Source of the DNA: JAIRTY01 sp050257395
GTDB taxonomy: Bacteria; Actinomycetota; Actinomycetes; Streptosporangiales; Streptosporangiaceae
DNA: 64,000 nucleotides
Direction: 5' to 3'
NCBI GenBank assembly: GCA_050257395.1
Contig: JBLMWU010000214.1
Coordinates: 1-64,000, forward strand
Positions 25,064-34,669 of the stretch are shown here, piece by piece (the first letter of the stretch is position 1; each line of letters begins with the position of its first letter). The notes beneath the pieces were generated by a model that saw only the letters and a list, made by a program, of their open reading frames with translations, was not told the origin of the DNA and searched no databases. Position numbers and translations under genes: made by a program.

Positions 25064-25767
25064 CAGGCCGGCCGAGCGAAACGGGCGCGGAGCGCCCAGG
25101 CGAGGGCCAGAAAACAAGAGTGATGGTGGTGGACGACCATCCGATGTGGCGCGACGCCGTGGCCCGCGACCTGTCCGAGGCGGGGTTCGAGGTGGCGGCT
25201 GCGGTGGGTGACGGCGCCCAGGCGCTGCGGGTGGCCGGCGCGGCCCGGCCGGACGTGGTGGTGCTCGACCTCCAGCTGCCGGACATGTCCGGGGTGGAGG
25301 TGACCCGCGGCCTGCTCGCCGCCCGGCCGGCCCCCCGGGTGCTGATCCTGTCGGCCAGCGCGGAGCACCCGGACGTGCTCGCCGCGGTCAAGGCGGGCGC
25401 GTCCGGTTACCTGATCAAGTCCGCGAGCCGCCCGGAGTTCCTGGCGGCCGTGCAGCGGACGGCCGGCGGGGATGCGGTCTTCTCCCCCGGCCTGGCCGGG
25501 CTGGTGCTCGGCGAGTTCCGGCGGCTCGCCAGCACGGCGGCGCCGGACACGCCCCGGCTGACCGACCGGGAAGCCGAGATCCTGCGCATGGTCGGGACCG
25601 GGCTGTCCTACAAGCAGATCGCCGAGCGGCTGGTGCTCTCCCACCGCACCGTGCAGAACCACGTCCAGAACACGCTGAGCAAGCTGCACCTGCACAACCG
25701 GGTGGAACTGGTCCGCTACGCGATCGAGCACGGGCTTGATGCCGGGCCCGGCGGGGGCGTGCCCTGA
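25060..25767 (+). CDS. macR: MacR-type NarL/LuxR response regulator
   Basis: 235-residue response regulator. Receiver domain: acidic pair VDDHP, phospho-acceptor Asp in VVVLDLQLPDMSG, Lys in YLIKSAS. C-terminal LuxR-type helix-turn-helix: LTDREAEILRMV...SYKQIAERLVLSHRTVQNHV. Coupled to the histidine kinase by an ATGA overlap, so the two form one phosphorelay. In Streptomyces, MacR homologues control lipoproteins and membrane proteins; the targets here are unknown but the adjacent LmeA gene is a candidate. Confidence 0.9.
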   Translation: MTGRPSETGAERPGEGQKTRVMVVDDHPMWRDAVARDLSEAGFEVAAAVGDGAQALRVAGAARPDVVVLDLQLPDMSGVEVTRGLLAARPAPRVLILSASAEHPDVLAAVKAGASGYLIKSASRPEFLAAVQRTAGGDAVFSPGLAGLVLGEFRRLASTAAPDTPRLTDREAEILRMVGTGLSYKQIAERLVLSHRTVQNHVQNTLSKLHLHNRVELVRYAIEHGLDAGPGGGVP

Positions 25768-25832
25768 TGCGTCACGAGGGGGGAGATGACGCTGCCGCCC
25801 CGCCGGGCCCGGCTGCCCGGTGACCGCGCCGG

Positions 25833-26540
25833 TCAGGCGCGGGACAGCAGCGGCAGCACGCGGCGCTGGAACGTGGTGTTGATCACCAGCGCGGAGGCGC
25901 CGTAGAACGCCAGCGCGGCGCTGAGGATCAGGAAGTAGCCGCCGATGTTGCCGATGACCGCCGGGCCGCCCACGTTCGGGACCGCTGCCAGCCCGAACCC
26001 GGGAACCAGCGCGAGCAGGATGGCGACGAACTCCAGGTTGACCGGCAGCGCCGCGACCGCCAGCACCAGCGAGATGTAGGCGAAGCAGAACAGCTCGATG
26101 CCGAGCAGCAGCTTGGTGCTGGCGACGGCCGGGAACAGCCCGCTGGCCTGGAACAGGTACCAGGTGGCGATCAGGGTGTTGTTCGCGCCGTAAGCGCAGA
26201 ACGCGGTGCCCGCGAACGTGTTGCCCTTGCGCAGCGCCACCAGGCCGCCGATGAACTGGGCGATCCCGGCGAACACCAGCACCGGGGCCAGCGCCGCCAG
26301 CACGCCGGTCTGCAGCGGGATGAACCCGGCCAGCGGGATGGCGATCAGCAGGGTGCCGACCGCGAAGCCGAACAGGCTGAACCCGCCCGGCTCGCCCACC
26401 GACGCCTCTGACCGCTCCTGGAGCTCAAAGACCTGGTCCGCGGGCATTCCGCTGACCACCGGTCCCGCCTTGGTCCACCGTTCCAGCGGCCGCGAGCGGC
26501 CGTCGGCGGGGCGGGGATTGACCTGCGGCTGAGTGCTCAT
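25833..26540 (-). CDS. GPR1/FUN34/SatP acetate transporter family protein
   Basis: 235-residue protein with six hydrophobic helices and family blocks GFSLFGFAVGTLL, NTFAGTAFCAYGANN and PNVGGPAVIGNIGGYF. SatP-type proteins move acetate/succinate with protons. The usual NPAPLGL signature before helix 1 is replaced by EPGGFSLFGF, so specificity may differ. The ATG at 26540 with AAGGAG upstream was chosen. It is divergent from the 2-hydroxyacid dehydrogenase/pyruvate-oxidase genes, a logical partner for acetate produced there. Confidence 0.82.
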   Translation of the reverse strand: MSTQPQVNPRPADGRSRPLERWTKAGPVVSGMPADQVFELQERSEASVGEPGGFSLFGFAVGTLLIAIPLAGFIPLQTGVLAALAPVLVFAGIAQFIGGLVALRKGNTFAGTAFCAYGANNTLIATWYLFQASGLFPAVASTKLLLGIELFCFAYISLVLAVAALPVNLEFVAILLALVPGFGLAAVPNVGGPAVIGNIGGYFLILSAALAFYGASALVINTTFQRRVLPLLSRA

Positions 26541-26623
26541 TCTTCGCTCCTTTCCGATGGCGAACGAGCTGGCGCGGCGCCGCCCTGTCACCGCACCCGC
26601 TGCTGGCCCCGGAACCAGAAAAC

Positions 26624-26638
26624 TATCGCGCCACGATA
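26624..26638. promoter_or_regulatory. short inverted repeat, operator candidate
   Basis: TATCG and CGATA arms separated by 5 bases, in an AT-rich patch of the 285-base divergent region between the transporter and the dehydrogenase genes. No regulator gene is near. The repeat is too short to be convincing on its own. Confidence 0.3.
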
Positions 26639-26825
26639 TTTCTGCCCTGTACCGGGAATGGCGCGGCCCAAACACCCGCAGGTCAGCCCCGTCCATGGGC
26701 CGCCCGGCCGGGCGGGCCGCCCGCCCCGGCTGCCGCGGGGGCCATGTTTGGGCCCGCTTTCGCGGGTAGGTCGGATCACGATGTATCCGCGGCCGGGGCA
26801 CCGACCCAGCTCAGGAGGTGGATGG

Positions 26826-29800
26826 ATGGCCACGGCAGCACTCCGGGCACAGCGACCCGGCCGGCCCGCGAACCGCGGGCGGCTCGCCAGGGACCTGACG
26901 GCGGCGGTGGACGGCGAGGTCAGGTTCGACCCCGGCGCCCAGGCGCTGTACGCCAACGACGCCTCCATCTACCGGCAGCTGCCGGTCGGGGTGGTCATCC
27001 CCCGGCACGCCGATGACGTGGTGTCGGCCCTGGCGGTGTGCCGCGAGCACGACGTCCCGGTGCTCGCCCGCGGCTGCGGCACCGGGCTGGCCGGCCAGAG
27101 CGTGAACCAGGCGGTCGTCTTCGACTTCTCCAAGTACCTGAACCAGATCACCAGCCTGGACCCGGCCGGGCGGACCGCCCGCGTCCAGCCGGGGGTGATC
27201 TGCGACGACCTGCGCGGCGCGGCCGCGGAGCACGGGCTGACCTTCCCGGTGGACCCGGCCACCCACGACCGCTGCACCCTCGGCGGGATGATCGGCAACA
27301 ACTCCTGCGGCACCCACTCGGTCATGGGCGGCAAGACCGTGGACAACGTGCTGGAGCTGGACGTGGTCACCTACGACGGGGTCCGGATGACCGTCGGCCC
27401 CACCAGCGACGCCGAGTTCGCCCGGATCGTCAGCGCCGGCGGCCGCCGCGCGGAGATCTACCGCGAGCTGCGCGACCTCGCCGCGCGGTACGAGCCGCTG
27501 ATCCGGCAGCGCTACCCGGAGATCCCGCGCCGGGTGTCCGGGTACAACCTTCCCGACCTGCTGCCGGGCAAGGACTTCAACCTGGCCCGGGCGCTGGTGG
27601 GCAGCGAGTCCACCTGCGTGCTGGTGCTGGCGGCGAAGGTCCGGCTGCTGCCCGACCCGCCGCACCACGCGCTGCTGGTGATCGGGTATCCCGACGCGGC
27701 AGCCGCCGCCGATCACGTACCCGGCCTGCTGCGCACCGAGGGCCTCATCGGCCTGGAGTGCTTCGACGCCGGGGTGCTCGGCAACCTGGCCAAGCACGGC
27801 GAGCACATCCCGGGCATGGACGAGCTGCCCGACGGCGGTGCCTGGCTGCTCGCCGAGTACGGCGCCCAGACCCAGGACCACGCCAACGACCTGGTGGAAG
27901 CGGCCCGGGACGGGGTGGGCGAGGGCAGCCCGCGGGTGTTCGAGGACGCCCGCGGCCAGGCGGAGGTCTGGGAGGTGCGCCGGAGCACCATCGAATACAC
28001 CCGGATCCCCGGCGAGCACGCCGGGCTGGCCGGCTGGGAGGACGCCGCGGTGGCGCCCGAGCGGCTCGGCGATTACATCCGCGACTACTGCGCGCTGGTC
28101 GCCCGGCACGGCTACCACACAGTGCTGTTCGGCCACTTCGGCCAGGGCTGCATGCACAACCGGCTCGACCCCGACCTGGAGACCGCGGCCGGCATCGAGG
28201 ACTTCGGCCGCTTCCTGGACGAGGCCGGCGATCTGGTGGTCCGGTACGGCGGGTCGCTGTCCGGGGAGCACGGCGACGGGCAGCTGCGGGCCAATCAGCT
28301 CACCAAGATGTACGGCACGGACCTGGTCCGCGGCTTCGCCGAGTTCAAGCGGATCTTCGACCCGGCCGGCCGGATGAACCCCGGCAAGATCGTCGCGCCG
28401 TACCACCCCACCCAGAACCTGCAGTGGGGCGCCGACTACCGGCCCCGGCAGGTGGAGACCTTCTTCGCCTACCCCGATGACGAGCACGGGTTCGCGGATG
28501 CGGCGAACCGCTGCTTCGGCATCGGCAAGTGCCGGCACACCAGCGGCGGCACCATGTGCCCGAGCTTCATGGTGACCCGCGAGGAGAAACACTCCACCCG
28601 GGGCCGGGCCCGGCTGCTGTTCGAGATGATGAGCGGCAGCCTGCGCGAGGGCGGCTGGCGGGACCCGCACGTCAAGGACGCCCTCGACCTGTGCCTGTCC
28701 TGCAAGGGCTGCAAGGGCGACTGCCCGGTGTCGGTGGACATGGCCACCTACAAGGCGGAGTTCCTCGCGCACTACTACCAGGGCAGGCTCCGGCCCCGGC
28801 AGGCGTACGCGCTCGGGCTGATCCCGGTGTGGTCACGGCTCGCCAGCCACGCCCCCGGCCTGGCGAACGCAGCCCTGGCGGCCCCGGTCACCGGGCGGCT
28901 CGCGAAGCTCGCCGCGGGCATCGAGCCGGTCCGGGAAGCGCCCGCGTTCGCCGCGCAGACGTTCCGCTCGTGGTTCGCCCGGCATGAGGGCCCGGCCGGC
29001 GGGCCGCCGGTGCTGCTGTGGCCGGACACGTTCACCAACTACTTCACCCCGGAGACCGGAATCGCAGCCGTGCGGGTCCTGGAGGACGCAGGCTATTCGG
29101 TCCGGATCCCGGAGCAGCCGCTGTGCTGTGGCCGGCCCCTGTACGACTACGGGATGCTGCCGACGGCCCGCCGCTGGCTGCGGCGGACCGTGGCCGGCCT
29201 GCGCGAGCCGGTGGCGGCCGGGCTGCCGGTGATCGGCCTGGAGCCCAGCTGCCTGGCGGTCTTCCGGGACGAGCTGCCGAACATGCTGCCCGGGGACGCG
29301 GACGCCCGGCGGCTGGCCGGGCAGAGCGTCACCCTCGGCGAGTTCCTCAGCCGCGAAGGCTACGAGCCGCCGCGGCTGGAGCGCCGCGCGCTCGTGCAGG
29401 TCCACTGCCACCAGGGCGCCGTGCTGACGCACGACTCCGAGCAGGCACTGCTGGAGCGGATGGGGCTGGAGGTCACCGTCCCGGACAGCGGCTGCTGCGG
29501 GATGGCCGGCAGCTTCGGCTACGAGCAGGGCCAGCGGTACGAGGTGTCCCGGGCCTGCGGCGAGCGGGCGATCCTGCCAGCGGTCCGCCAGGCCGCCGGC
29601 GACACACTGATCATCGCCGACGGGTTCAGCTGCCGGGAGCAGATAGCCCAGGCCACCAGCCGCCGCCCGGTCCATCTCGCGCAGGTGCTCCAGCTGGCCC
29701 GCGACACCGGCCCGGCACCGCCCGTTCCCTATCCCGAAAACCTCGCCTGGCACCCACGGCCCCGTTCCTACGGCCAGCTCGCGGCGCTGACCCTGGCAGC

Positions 29801-29858
29801 CGCCGGCGGGGCGGCAGCGCTGGCACTACGCCGATTCTCAGGAGGTTCCCATGGCTGA
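26826..29858 (+). CDS. FAD/Fe-S D-2-hydroxyacid dehydrogenase (GlcD-GlcF fusion type)
   Basis: 1010-residue flavin-iron-sulfur enzyme. The N-terminal FAD_binding_4 domain (ARGCGTGLAGQS, IGNNSCGTHS) and FAD-linked C-domain (GHFGQGCMHNR, SGEHGDG) are followed by two ferredoxin-like clusters (CFGIGKC...CPS near 562; CLSCKGCKGDCP near 622). Two CCG cofactor modules (LCCGRPL near 765; GCCGMAGSFGYE near 890) complete it, with a hydrophobic tail (about 982-1005). It should oxidise D-lactate or a similar 2-hydroxyacid at the membrane. ATG with AGGAGG seven bases upstream. It overlaps the next gene by 8 bases. Confidence 0.88.
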   Translation: MATAALRAQRPGRPANRGRLARDLTAAVDGEVRFDPGAQALYANDASIYRQLPVGVVIPRHADDVVSALAVCREHDVPVLARGCGTGLAGQSVNQAVVFDFSKYLNQITSLDPAGRTARVQPGVICDDLRGAAAEHGLTFPVDPATHDRCTLGGMIGNNSCGTHSVMGGKTVDNVLELDVVTYDGVRMTVGPTSDAEFARIVSAGGRRAEIYRELRDLAARYEPLIRQRYPEIPRRVSGYNLPDLLPGKDFNLARALVGSESTCVLVLAAKVRLLPDPPHHALLVIGYPDAAAAADHVPGLLRTEGLIGLECFDAGVLGNLAKHGEHIPGMDELPDGGAWLLAEYGAQTQDHANDLVEAARDGVGEGSPRVFEDARGQAEVWEVRRSTIEYTRIPGEHAGLAGWEDAAVAPERLGDYIRDYCALVARHGYHTVLFGHFGQGCMHNRLDPDLETAAGIEDFGRFLDEAGDLVVRYGGSLSGEHGDGQLRANQLTKMYGTDLVRGFAEFKRIFDPAGRMNPGKIVAPYHPTQNLQWGADYRPRQVETFFAYPDDEHGFADAANRCFGIGKCRHTSGGTMCPSFMVTREEKHSTRGRARLLFEMMSGSLREGGWRDPHVKDALDLCLSCKGCKGDCPVSVDMATYKAEFLAHYYQGRLRPRQAYALGLIPVWSRLASHAPGLANAALAAPVTGRLAKLAAGIEPVREAPAFAAQTFRSWFARHEGPAGGPPVLLWPDTFTNYFTPETGIAAVRVLEDAGYSVRIPEQPLCCGRPLYDYGMLPTARRWLRRTVAGLREPVAAGLPVIGLEPSCLAVFRDELPNMLPGDADARRLAGQSVTLGEFLSREGYEPPRLERRALVQVHCHQGAVLTHDSEQALLERMGLEVTVPDSGCCGMAGSFGYEQGQRYEVSRACGERAILPAVRQAAGDTLIIADGFSCREQIAQATSRRPVHLAQVLQLARDTGPAPPVPYPENLAWHPRPRSYGQLAALTLAAAGGAAALALRRFSGGSHG

Positions 29859-31692
29859 CCAGACCGCCTCGGACGTGCTCGTCGACCGGCTCATCGAGTG
29901 GGGCGTGGACACGATCTTCGGGCTGCCCGGCGACGGCATCAACGGCTTCATGGACGCCCTGCGCACCCGGCAGGACCGGATCCGCTACATCCACGTGCGG
30001 CACGAGGAGGTCGCCGCCATGGCGGCCGTCGGCTACGCCAAGTTCACCGGCAAGCTCGGCGTGTGCTTCGCCACCTCCGGGCCCGGCGCGGTGCACCTGA
30101 TGAACGGGCTGCTGGACGCCCGGGTGGAGCAGGCGCCGCTGCTGGCCATCACCGGCATGACCTACCACGACCTGGCAGGCACGTCCTACCTGCAGGACAT
30201 CAACACCGACTACCTGATGAACGACGTCGCCCTCTACAACCAGCGGATCATGGGCCCGCAGCACGTCGTCAACGTGACCGACTACGCCTGCCGGACCGCG
30301 CTGGCCCAGCGGGGCCCCGCGCACCTGGCCTTCCCCATCGACTACCAGGCCGCGCCCGCGGACAGCGGCACCCGGTACATGCGCAACGTGCCAGGCCACA
30401 CCTCCACCGCGTTCCAGAACCCGGTGCGGGTGCCGGAGCGGGCCCTGCTCGAGCAGGCCGCGCAGCTGCTGTCCGGCAAGGCGAAGGTCGCCATCCTGGC
30501 CGGCGCCGGGGCCCGCGGGGCAGGCGCCGAACTGGAGGAGGTCGCGGACAAGCTCGGCGCGCCGATCATCAAAGCCCAGCTCGGCAAGGACTGCGTGCCG
30601 GATGACAGCCCGTTCACGACCGGGCCGATCGGCCTGGTCGGCAGCAGGCCGTCGGAGGAGGCGCTGGCCGGCTGCGAGGCGCTGCTGATCGCCGGCTCGA
30701 CCATGCCCTACATCGAGTACTACCCCGAGCCCGGCCAGGCGGTCTGCGTGCAGATCGACGACAAGCCCGAGCGGATCGGGCTGCGCTACCCGGCCGACAT
30801 CGGGCTGTGCGGCGACGCCCGGGCCACCCTGCGGGAGCTGCTGCCGCTGCTGGCCCGCAACGACGACCGGGCCTTCCTGGAGCAGGCGCAGGCCGGCATG
30901 CGGGCCTGGTGGGAGCTGATGGAAGAGCGGGGCACCAGCACCGACGTGCCGATGCACCCGCAGGTGCCGGCCTGGGCGCTGAACGCCGCGCTGGCCGGTG
31001 ACGCGGTCGTGTGCGGCGACTCCGGCACGGTCACCACCTGGGCGGCCCGGCAGATCAGGACCCGGCGCGGGCAGCTGTTCTCCTTCAGCGGCACGAACTG
31101 CTCGATGGCCGCCGGGCTGCCGTACGCCATCGGCGCGCAGGCCGCCTATCCCGGCCGCCAGGTGGTGGTGTTCACCGGCGACGGCTCGCTGACCATGCAG
31201 CTCGGGGACTTCCTCACCTGCGTGCAGCACGGGCTGCCGGTCAAGGTGGTGGTGATCAGCAACAACACGCTCGGGCTGATCAAGTGGGAGCAGATGGTGT
31301 TCCTCGGCAACCCGGAGTACGGGGTCAACATGGCACCGTTCGACTTCGTCAAGTTCGCCGAGGCCTGCGGCGCCCGCGGCATCCGGATCGAGGACCCGCG
31401 GCGGTGTGGCGAGCAGCTCGCCGAGGCGCTGGCCTGGGACGGCCCGGCCATCATCGAGTGCGTCACCGACGAGCACGAGCCGCCCTACCCGGCCAAGATC
31501 AAGAAGGACCAGGTGCAGAAGCTGGCGTCGGCACTGCGGGAGGGCACCCCGAACCGGCGGCGCATCGCCCTGCAGATGGTCAGGGACATGCTGGACGAGT
31601 CCTCGTTCGAGGCCAGCCCTGCGCACCCGGTGCCCGGGAAGCTCGGGGCGGCCGGCGCGCGGCTGGCGGGCAGGCTGCGGGGCCGTCAGTAG
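29851..31692 (+). CDS. ThDP-dependent pyruvate oxidase/acetolactate-synthase-like enzyme
   Basis: 613-residue thiamine-diphosphate enzyme with the three canonical domains: N-terminal Pyr domain with catalytic Glu in RHEEVAAMAA, central domain with VAILAGAGARGAG, and C-terminal PP domain with the GDGS...NN metal/ThDP motif (near residue 445). The sequence resembles pyruvate oxidase/dehydrogenase (PoxB-like) proteins more than biosynthetic acetolactate synthase, and no regulatory subunit gene follows. Overlap with the dehydrogenase gene indicates coupling: 2-hydroxyacid to 2-oxoacid, then decarboxylation, plausibly to acetate. Confidence 0.82.
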   Translation: MADQTASDVLVDRLIEWGVDTIFGLPGDGINGFMDALRTRQDRIRYIHVRHEEVAAMAAVGYAKFTGKLGVCFATSGPGAVHLMNGLLDARVEQAPLLAITGMTYHDLAGTSYLQDINTDYLMNDVALYNQRIMGPQHVVNVTDYACRTALAQRGPAHLAFPIDYQAAPADSGTRYMRNVPGHTSTAFQNPVRVPERALLEQAAQLLSGKAKVAILAGAGARGAGAELEEVADKLGAPIIKAQLGKDCVPDDSPFTTGPIGLVGSRPSEEALAGCEALLIAGSTMPYIEYYPEPGQAVCVQIDDKPERIGLRYPADIGLCGDARATLRELLPLLARNDDRAFLEQAQAGMRAWWELMEERGTSTDVPMHPQVPAWALNAALAGDAVVCGDSGTVTTWAARQIRTRRGQLFSFSGTNCSMAAGLPYAIGAQAAYPGRQVVVFTGDGSLTMQLGDFLTCVQHGLPVKVVVISNNTLGLIKWEQMVFLGNPEYGVNMAPFDFVKFAEACGARGIRIEDPRRCGEQLAEALAWDGPAIIECVTDEHEPPYPAKIKKDQVQKLASALREGTPNRRRIALQMVRDMLDESSFEASPAHPVPGKLGAAGARLAGRLRGRQ

Positions 31693-31810
31693 CCGTCAGG
31701 GCACATAGTAATCAGATTGGTGTCATTCAGCTACACTGAGTAGTCAACGGCGGGAGCGGCGAGACTGGTGTGGCTGCAGAGAGTCAAGAGACTGTGTACT
31801 CTCCGTCATT

Positions 31811-32794
31811 ATGTGGAAGCAGAGCGTTAACTCTGTGCTGCGCCGGAGCATCGGTTACCAGCTCACCCGCCCGCCGGGGCACCCGGCCTGGCGGTTACCG
31901 CCGCCCCGGGGCGAGCGGCTGCTGACCGCTCCCGTGTTCATCTTCTCGGCGGCCCGCTCCGGGTCGACGCTGCTGCGGTCGGTCCTGGGCGCCCATTCCC
32001 AGCTGTATGCCCCGCCTGAGCTGCCCCTCGGCCACCTGGAGGTGCGGGCCGAGAGCCGGTGGATCCAGACCTCGATGAAGGCGCTGCGGCTCACCGACCA
32101 GGGCCTCCAGTTCCTGCTGTGGGACCGGGTGCTGGCCGATCTGCTGGCGCGCAGCGGCAAGCCCACCGTGGTGGTCAAGACCCCGAGCAACGTCCTGATC
32201 TGGGAACGCATCTCCGCCTGCTGGCCGGACGCCCGGTTCATCTTCCTGCTGCGCCACCCGGCGGCGGCCGTCCGCTCGCTGCACGCGGCGTGGAACCCCG
32301 AATGGCACCCGGGCGAGGAGGGCAGCCTCGCCGAGGCCGCCGCCAAGGGCCTGCACTACATGACCCGCGTGCAGGAGGCGCGCACGGCACTGCCGGGTTT
32401 CACGGTGCGCTACGAGGAGCTGACGGCCGCGCCTGCCGGGACAGCCAAGCGGCTGTGCGAGTTCCTGGGCGTGACGTTCGAGCCCGGCATGCTCAGCTAC
32501 GGCCGCTTCGCTGACCACCATTACGCGCCCGGCCTGGGCGATGCCTCCCGCAACATCCGCTCCGGCCAGATCCAGGCACCGGTCCCGCCGCCCCGTCAGT
32601 CGGACATCCCGGCGGAGCTGGCCGGCATCTGCGCGGCCTGGGGCTACCTGGACGAGGGCCGCCTGGGCGAGGCCGAGGCCCCGCAGCCAGCACCCGGGCC
32701 GGCCCGCGAGCAGCTGCCCGTCCCGCAGCAGCCACCCCGCCCGGGCCGCGAGCGGCAGCGCGGATCCGCCCCCGGGCAGCAGGCGCGGCACTGA
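31811..32794 (+). CDS. sulfotransferase family protein
   Basis: 327-residue PAPS-dependent sulfotransferase. The 5'-phosphosulfate loop reads SAARSGSTLLR (about residues 45-55) and the 3'-phosphate motif LRHPAAAVRSLHA is near 150. A variable Pro/Gln/Arg-rich tail of about 35 residues ends the protein. The acceptor could be a carbohydrate, lipid or peptide tyrosine; no neighbour decides. The 118-base gap before it is AT-richer than average and may contain its promoter. Confidence 0.8.
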   Translation: MWKQSVNSVLRRSIGYQLTRPPGHPAWRLPPPRGERLLTAPVFIFSAARSGSTLLRSVLGAHSQLYAPPELPLGHLEVRAESRWIQTSMKALRLTDQGLQFLLWDRVLADLLARSGKPTVVVKTPSNVLIWERISACWPDARFIFLLRHPAAAVRSLHAAWNPEWHPGEEGSLAEAAAKGLHYMTRVQEARTALPGFTVRYEELTAAPAGTAKRLCEFLGVTFEPGMLSYGRFADHHYAPGLGDASRNIRSGQIQAPVPPPRQSDIPAELAGICAAWGYLDEGRLGEAEAPQPAPGPAREQLPVPQQPPRPGRERQRGSAPGQQARH

Positions 32795-32853
32795 CGTCCG
32801 GGCCCCGGATAACCGGATGAGGGGGCCGCGGCCGCTGCTCTAAGGTGGCGGCT

Positions 32854-33840
32854 GTGCCCCCCGAGCGAATCCTGGTGACCGGCAGCGCCGGGCACCTCGG
32901 CGAGGCGCTGGCCCGGGTGCTGCGCGAGCAGGGCCGCGACGTGGTGGGGCTGGACGTGCTCGCCTCGCCGTACACCACGGTCACCGGCTCGGTCGCGGAC
33001 CGCCGGACGGTCCGCGCCGCCCTCGCGGGCGTCACCGGCGTGATCCACACCGCGACGCTGCACAAGCCGCACGTGGGGTCGCACCCCCGGCAGGCGTTCG
33101 TGGACACCAACATCACCGGCACGCTGGTGCTGCTGGAGGAAGCCGTCCGGGCGGGCGTCAGCAGCTTCGTCTTCACCAGCACCACGAGCACGTTCGGGCG
33201 GGCCCTCACCCCGGGCCCGGGTGCCCCGGCGGCGTGGATCACCGAGGACGTCACGCCGGTGCCCAGGAACATCTACGGCGTGACCAAGACCGCCGCCGAG
33301 GATCTGTGCCAGCTCACCAGCGCGGACCAGGGACTGCCGGTGGTGGTGCTGCGGGTGGCCAGGTTCTTTCCCGAGGGCGACGACCGCGACGACGTCCGGG
33401 CCGCCTACCCGGACGCCAACGTCAAGGCCAACGAGTTCCTCTACCGGCGGGTCGACCTGGCGGACGCGGCGGACGCGCACCTGCTGGCGCTGGCGCGGGC
33501 GCCGGGACTCGGCTTCGCCAGGTTCATCATCAGCGCGGCCACCCCCTTCACCCGCGCCGACCTGGCCGGGCTGGGCTCCGGCGCCCCGGCCGTGGTCTGG
33601 CGGCTCTTCCCCGACGCCGAGGCCGAGTACGCCCGGCGGGGCTGGGCGATGTTCCCCCGCATCGACCGGGTCTACGTCAGCGAACGGGCCCGCGCCGCGC
33701 TCGGCTGGCAGCCGCGCTACGGCTTCCGCCAGGTGCTCGACGACCTGATCGCCGGCCGGGACCCGCGCAGCCCGCTGGCGCGGGCCGTCGGCGCCAAGGG
33801 CTACCACGCCGTGCCCACCGGCCCCTACACGGTGCGCTGA
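32854..33840 (+). CDS. NAD(P)-dependent epimerase/dehydratase (extended SDR)
   Basis: 328-residue extended short-chain dehydrogenase. The glycine motif is VTGSAGHLGEA (residues 8-18), with Ser/Thr in SSFVFTSTTSTFG and the catalytic YGVTK (Tyr-x-x-x-Lys). Likely acts on a nucleotide sugar or similar substrate. GTG 32854 was chosen because AAGGTGG lies 5 bases upstream; GTG 32845 sits inside that site. It ends only 6 bases from the convergent PLD gene. Confidence 0.82.
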   Translation: MPPERILVTGSAGHLGEALARVLREQGRDVVGLDVLASPYTTVTGSVADRRTVRAALAGVTGVIHTATLHKPHVGSHPRQAFVDTNITGTLVLLEEAVRAGVSSFVFTSTTSTFGRALTPGPGAPAAWITEDVTPVPRNIYGVTKTAAEDLCQLTSADQGLPVVVLRVARFFPEGDDRDDVRAAYPDANVKANEFLYRRVDLADAADAHLLALARAPGLGFARFIISAATPFTRADLAGLGSGAPAVVWRLFPDAEAEYARRGWAMFPRIDRVYVSERARAALGWQPRYGFRQVLDDLIAGRDPRSPLARAVGAKGYHAVPTGPYTVR

Positions 33841-33846
33841 CCGCGG

Positions 33847-34482
33847 TCACGTCCCCGCGCTGGCCGGCCGGGGCGGCAGCGGCGGCATCGCGGCGTGGTC
33901 CGTGGAGGCCATCAGCTTGCGCGTGTCGAGCTTGGTGCCGACCATCTGCTTGAGCATGAAGTCGTGGTTGAGGTCGAGGACCGCCCGGGTCTCGGCCGCG
34001 ATCACGGCGTTGCGGCTCACGGTCAGCTCGTTGTCCTGCTGCTGCTCGCCCGACAGCGACCAGTTGGTGGAGCCCTTCACCGTGTACACGCCGTCCACGA
34101 TGACGATCTTGAGATGCGAGATGGCGTTGTGCACCGAACTCGTGCCGATGGCGATGCTGTTGCCGAAGGCGTCGTTGTTCCACTTGGCCAGAATCTGCTT
34201 CTCGTGCACGCCGGACGCCTGGCTGCGGTCCAGGCTCATCTGGACGAATATCTTCGCGTCCGCGAGCTTGTCCTGGATGATCTTGTTCAGCTCGTCGTCG
34301 TCGTAACCGAACATGTTGACCACGATCGAGTGCTGGGCGCTGTCCAGCAGCGCCACCAGCACCCCGTGCACGTTGTCGCGCGGGGAGAAGAAGGTCCGCT
34401 CATCGGGCGGGTACCCGTCCAGGAACCGGCCTTCCGCCTTGTATTGGCCGAGATCATCCCAGTTGAACGAACTGCCCGCCAT
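33847..34482 (-). CDS. single-HKD phospholipase D-like protein
   Basis: 211-residue PLD-superfamily protein with one HKD-type motif, HLKIVIVDG followed by GSTNWS (about residues 121-136), and the upstream hydrophobic strand SIVVNMFGYDD. Having one motif rather than two it would need to dimerise, as Nuc-type endonucleases do. No signal peptide is seen, so a cytoplasmic phosphodiesterase or nuclease is more likely than an exported phospholipase. Substrate unknown. Confidence 0.75.
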   Translation of the reverse strand: MAGSSFNWDDLGQYKAEGRFLDGYPPDERTFFSPRDNVHGVLVALLDSAQHSIVVNMFGYDDDELNKIIQDKLADAKIFVQMSLDRSQASGVHEKQILAKWNNDAFGNSIAIGTSSVHNAISHLKIVIVDGVYTVKGSTNWSLSGEQQQDNELTVSRNAVIAAETRAVLDLNHDFMLKQMVGTKLDTRKLMASTDHAAMPPLPPRPASAGT

Positions 34483-34669
34483 GATGCCCCCTCAGTTCGG
34501 CCACGCCCCTGATGCCGGTTCTATGGTGGCCGCCCGTGCCCGGCCCGTCCAGCCCGCAACGCCGCCCGGCGGGCGGCCCGGGAGCCTGCCGGGGCGGCCC
34601 GCGGCCGGCCCGGCGCAGGTCTATGCTGACGGCGGAGCACCGCAGAGCATCCGGAAAGCCGCGTGAGAA

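Noticed and set aside
26811..28772. 653-codon minus-strand frame opposite the dehydrogenase
   Set aside because: No domain pattern; the opposite strand encodes a clear FAD/Fe-S enzyme.
29626..31626. 666-codon minus-strand frame opposite the ThDP enzyme
   Set aside because: Antisense artefact; the plus strand has all ThDP motifs.
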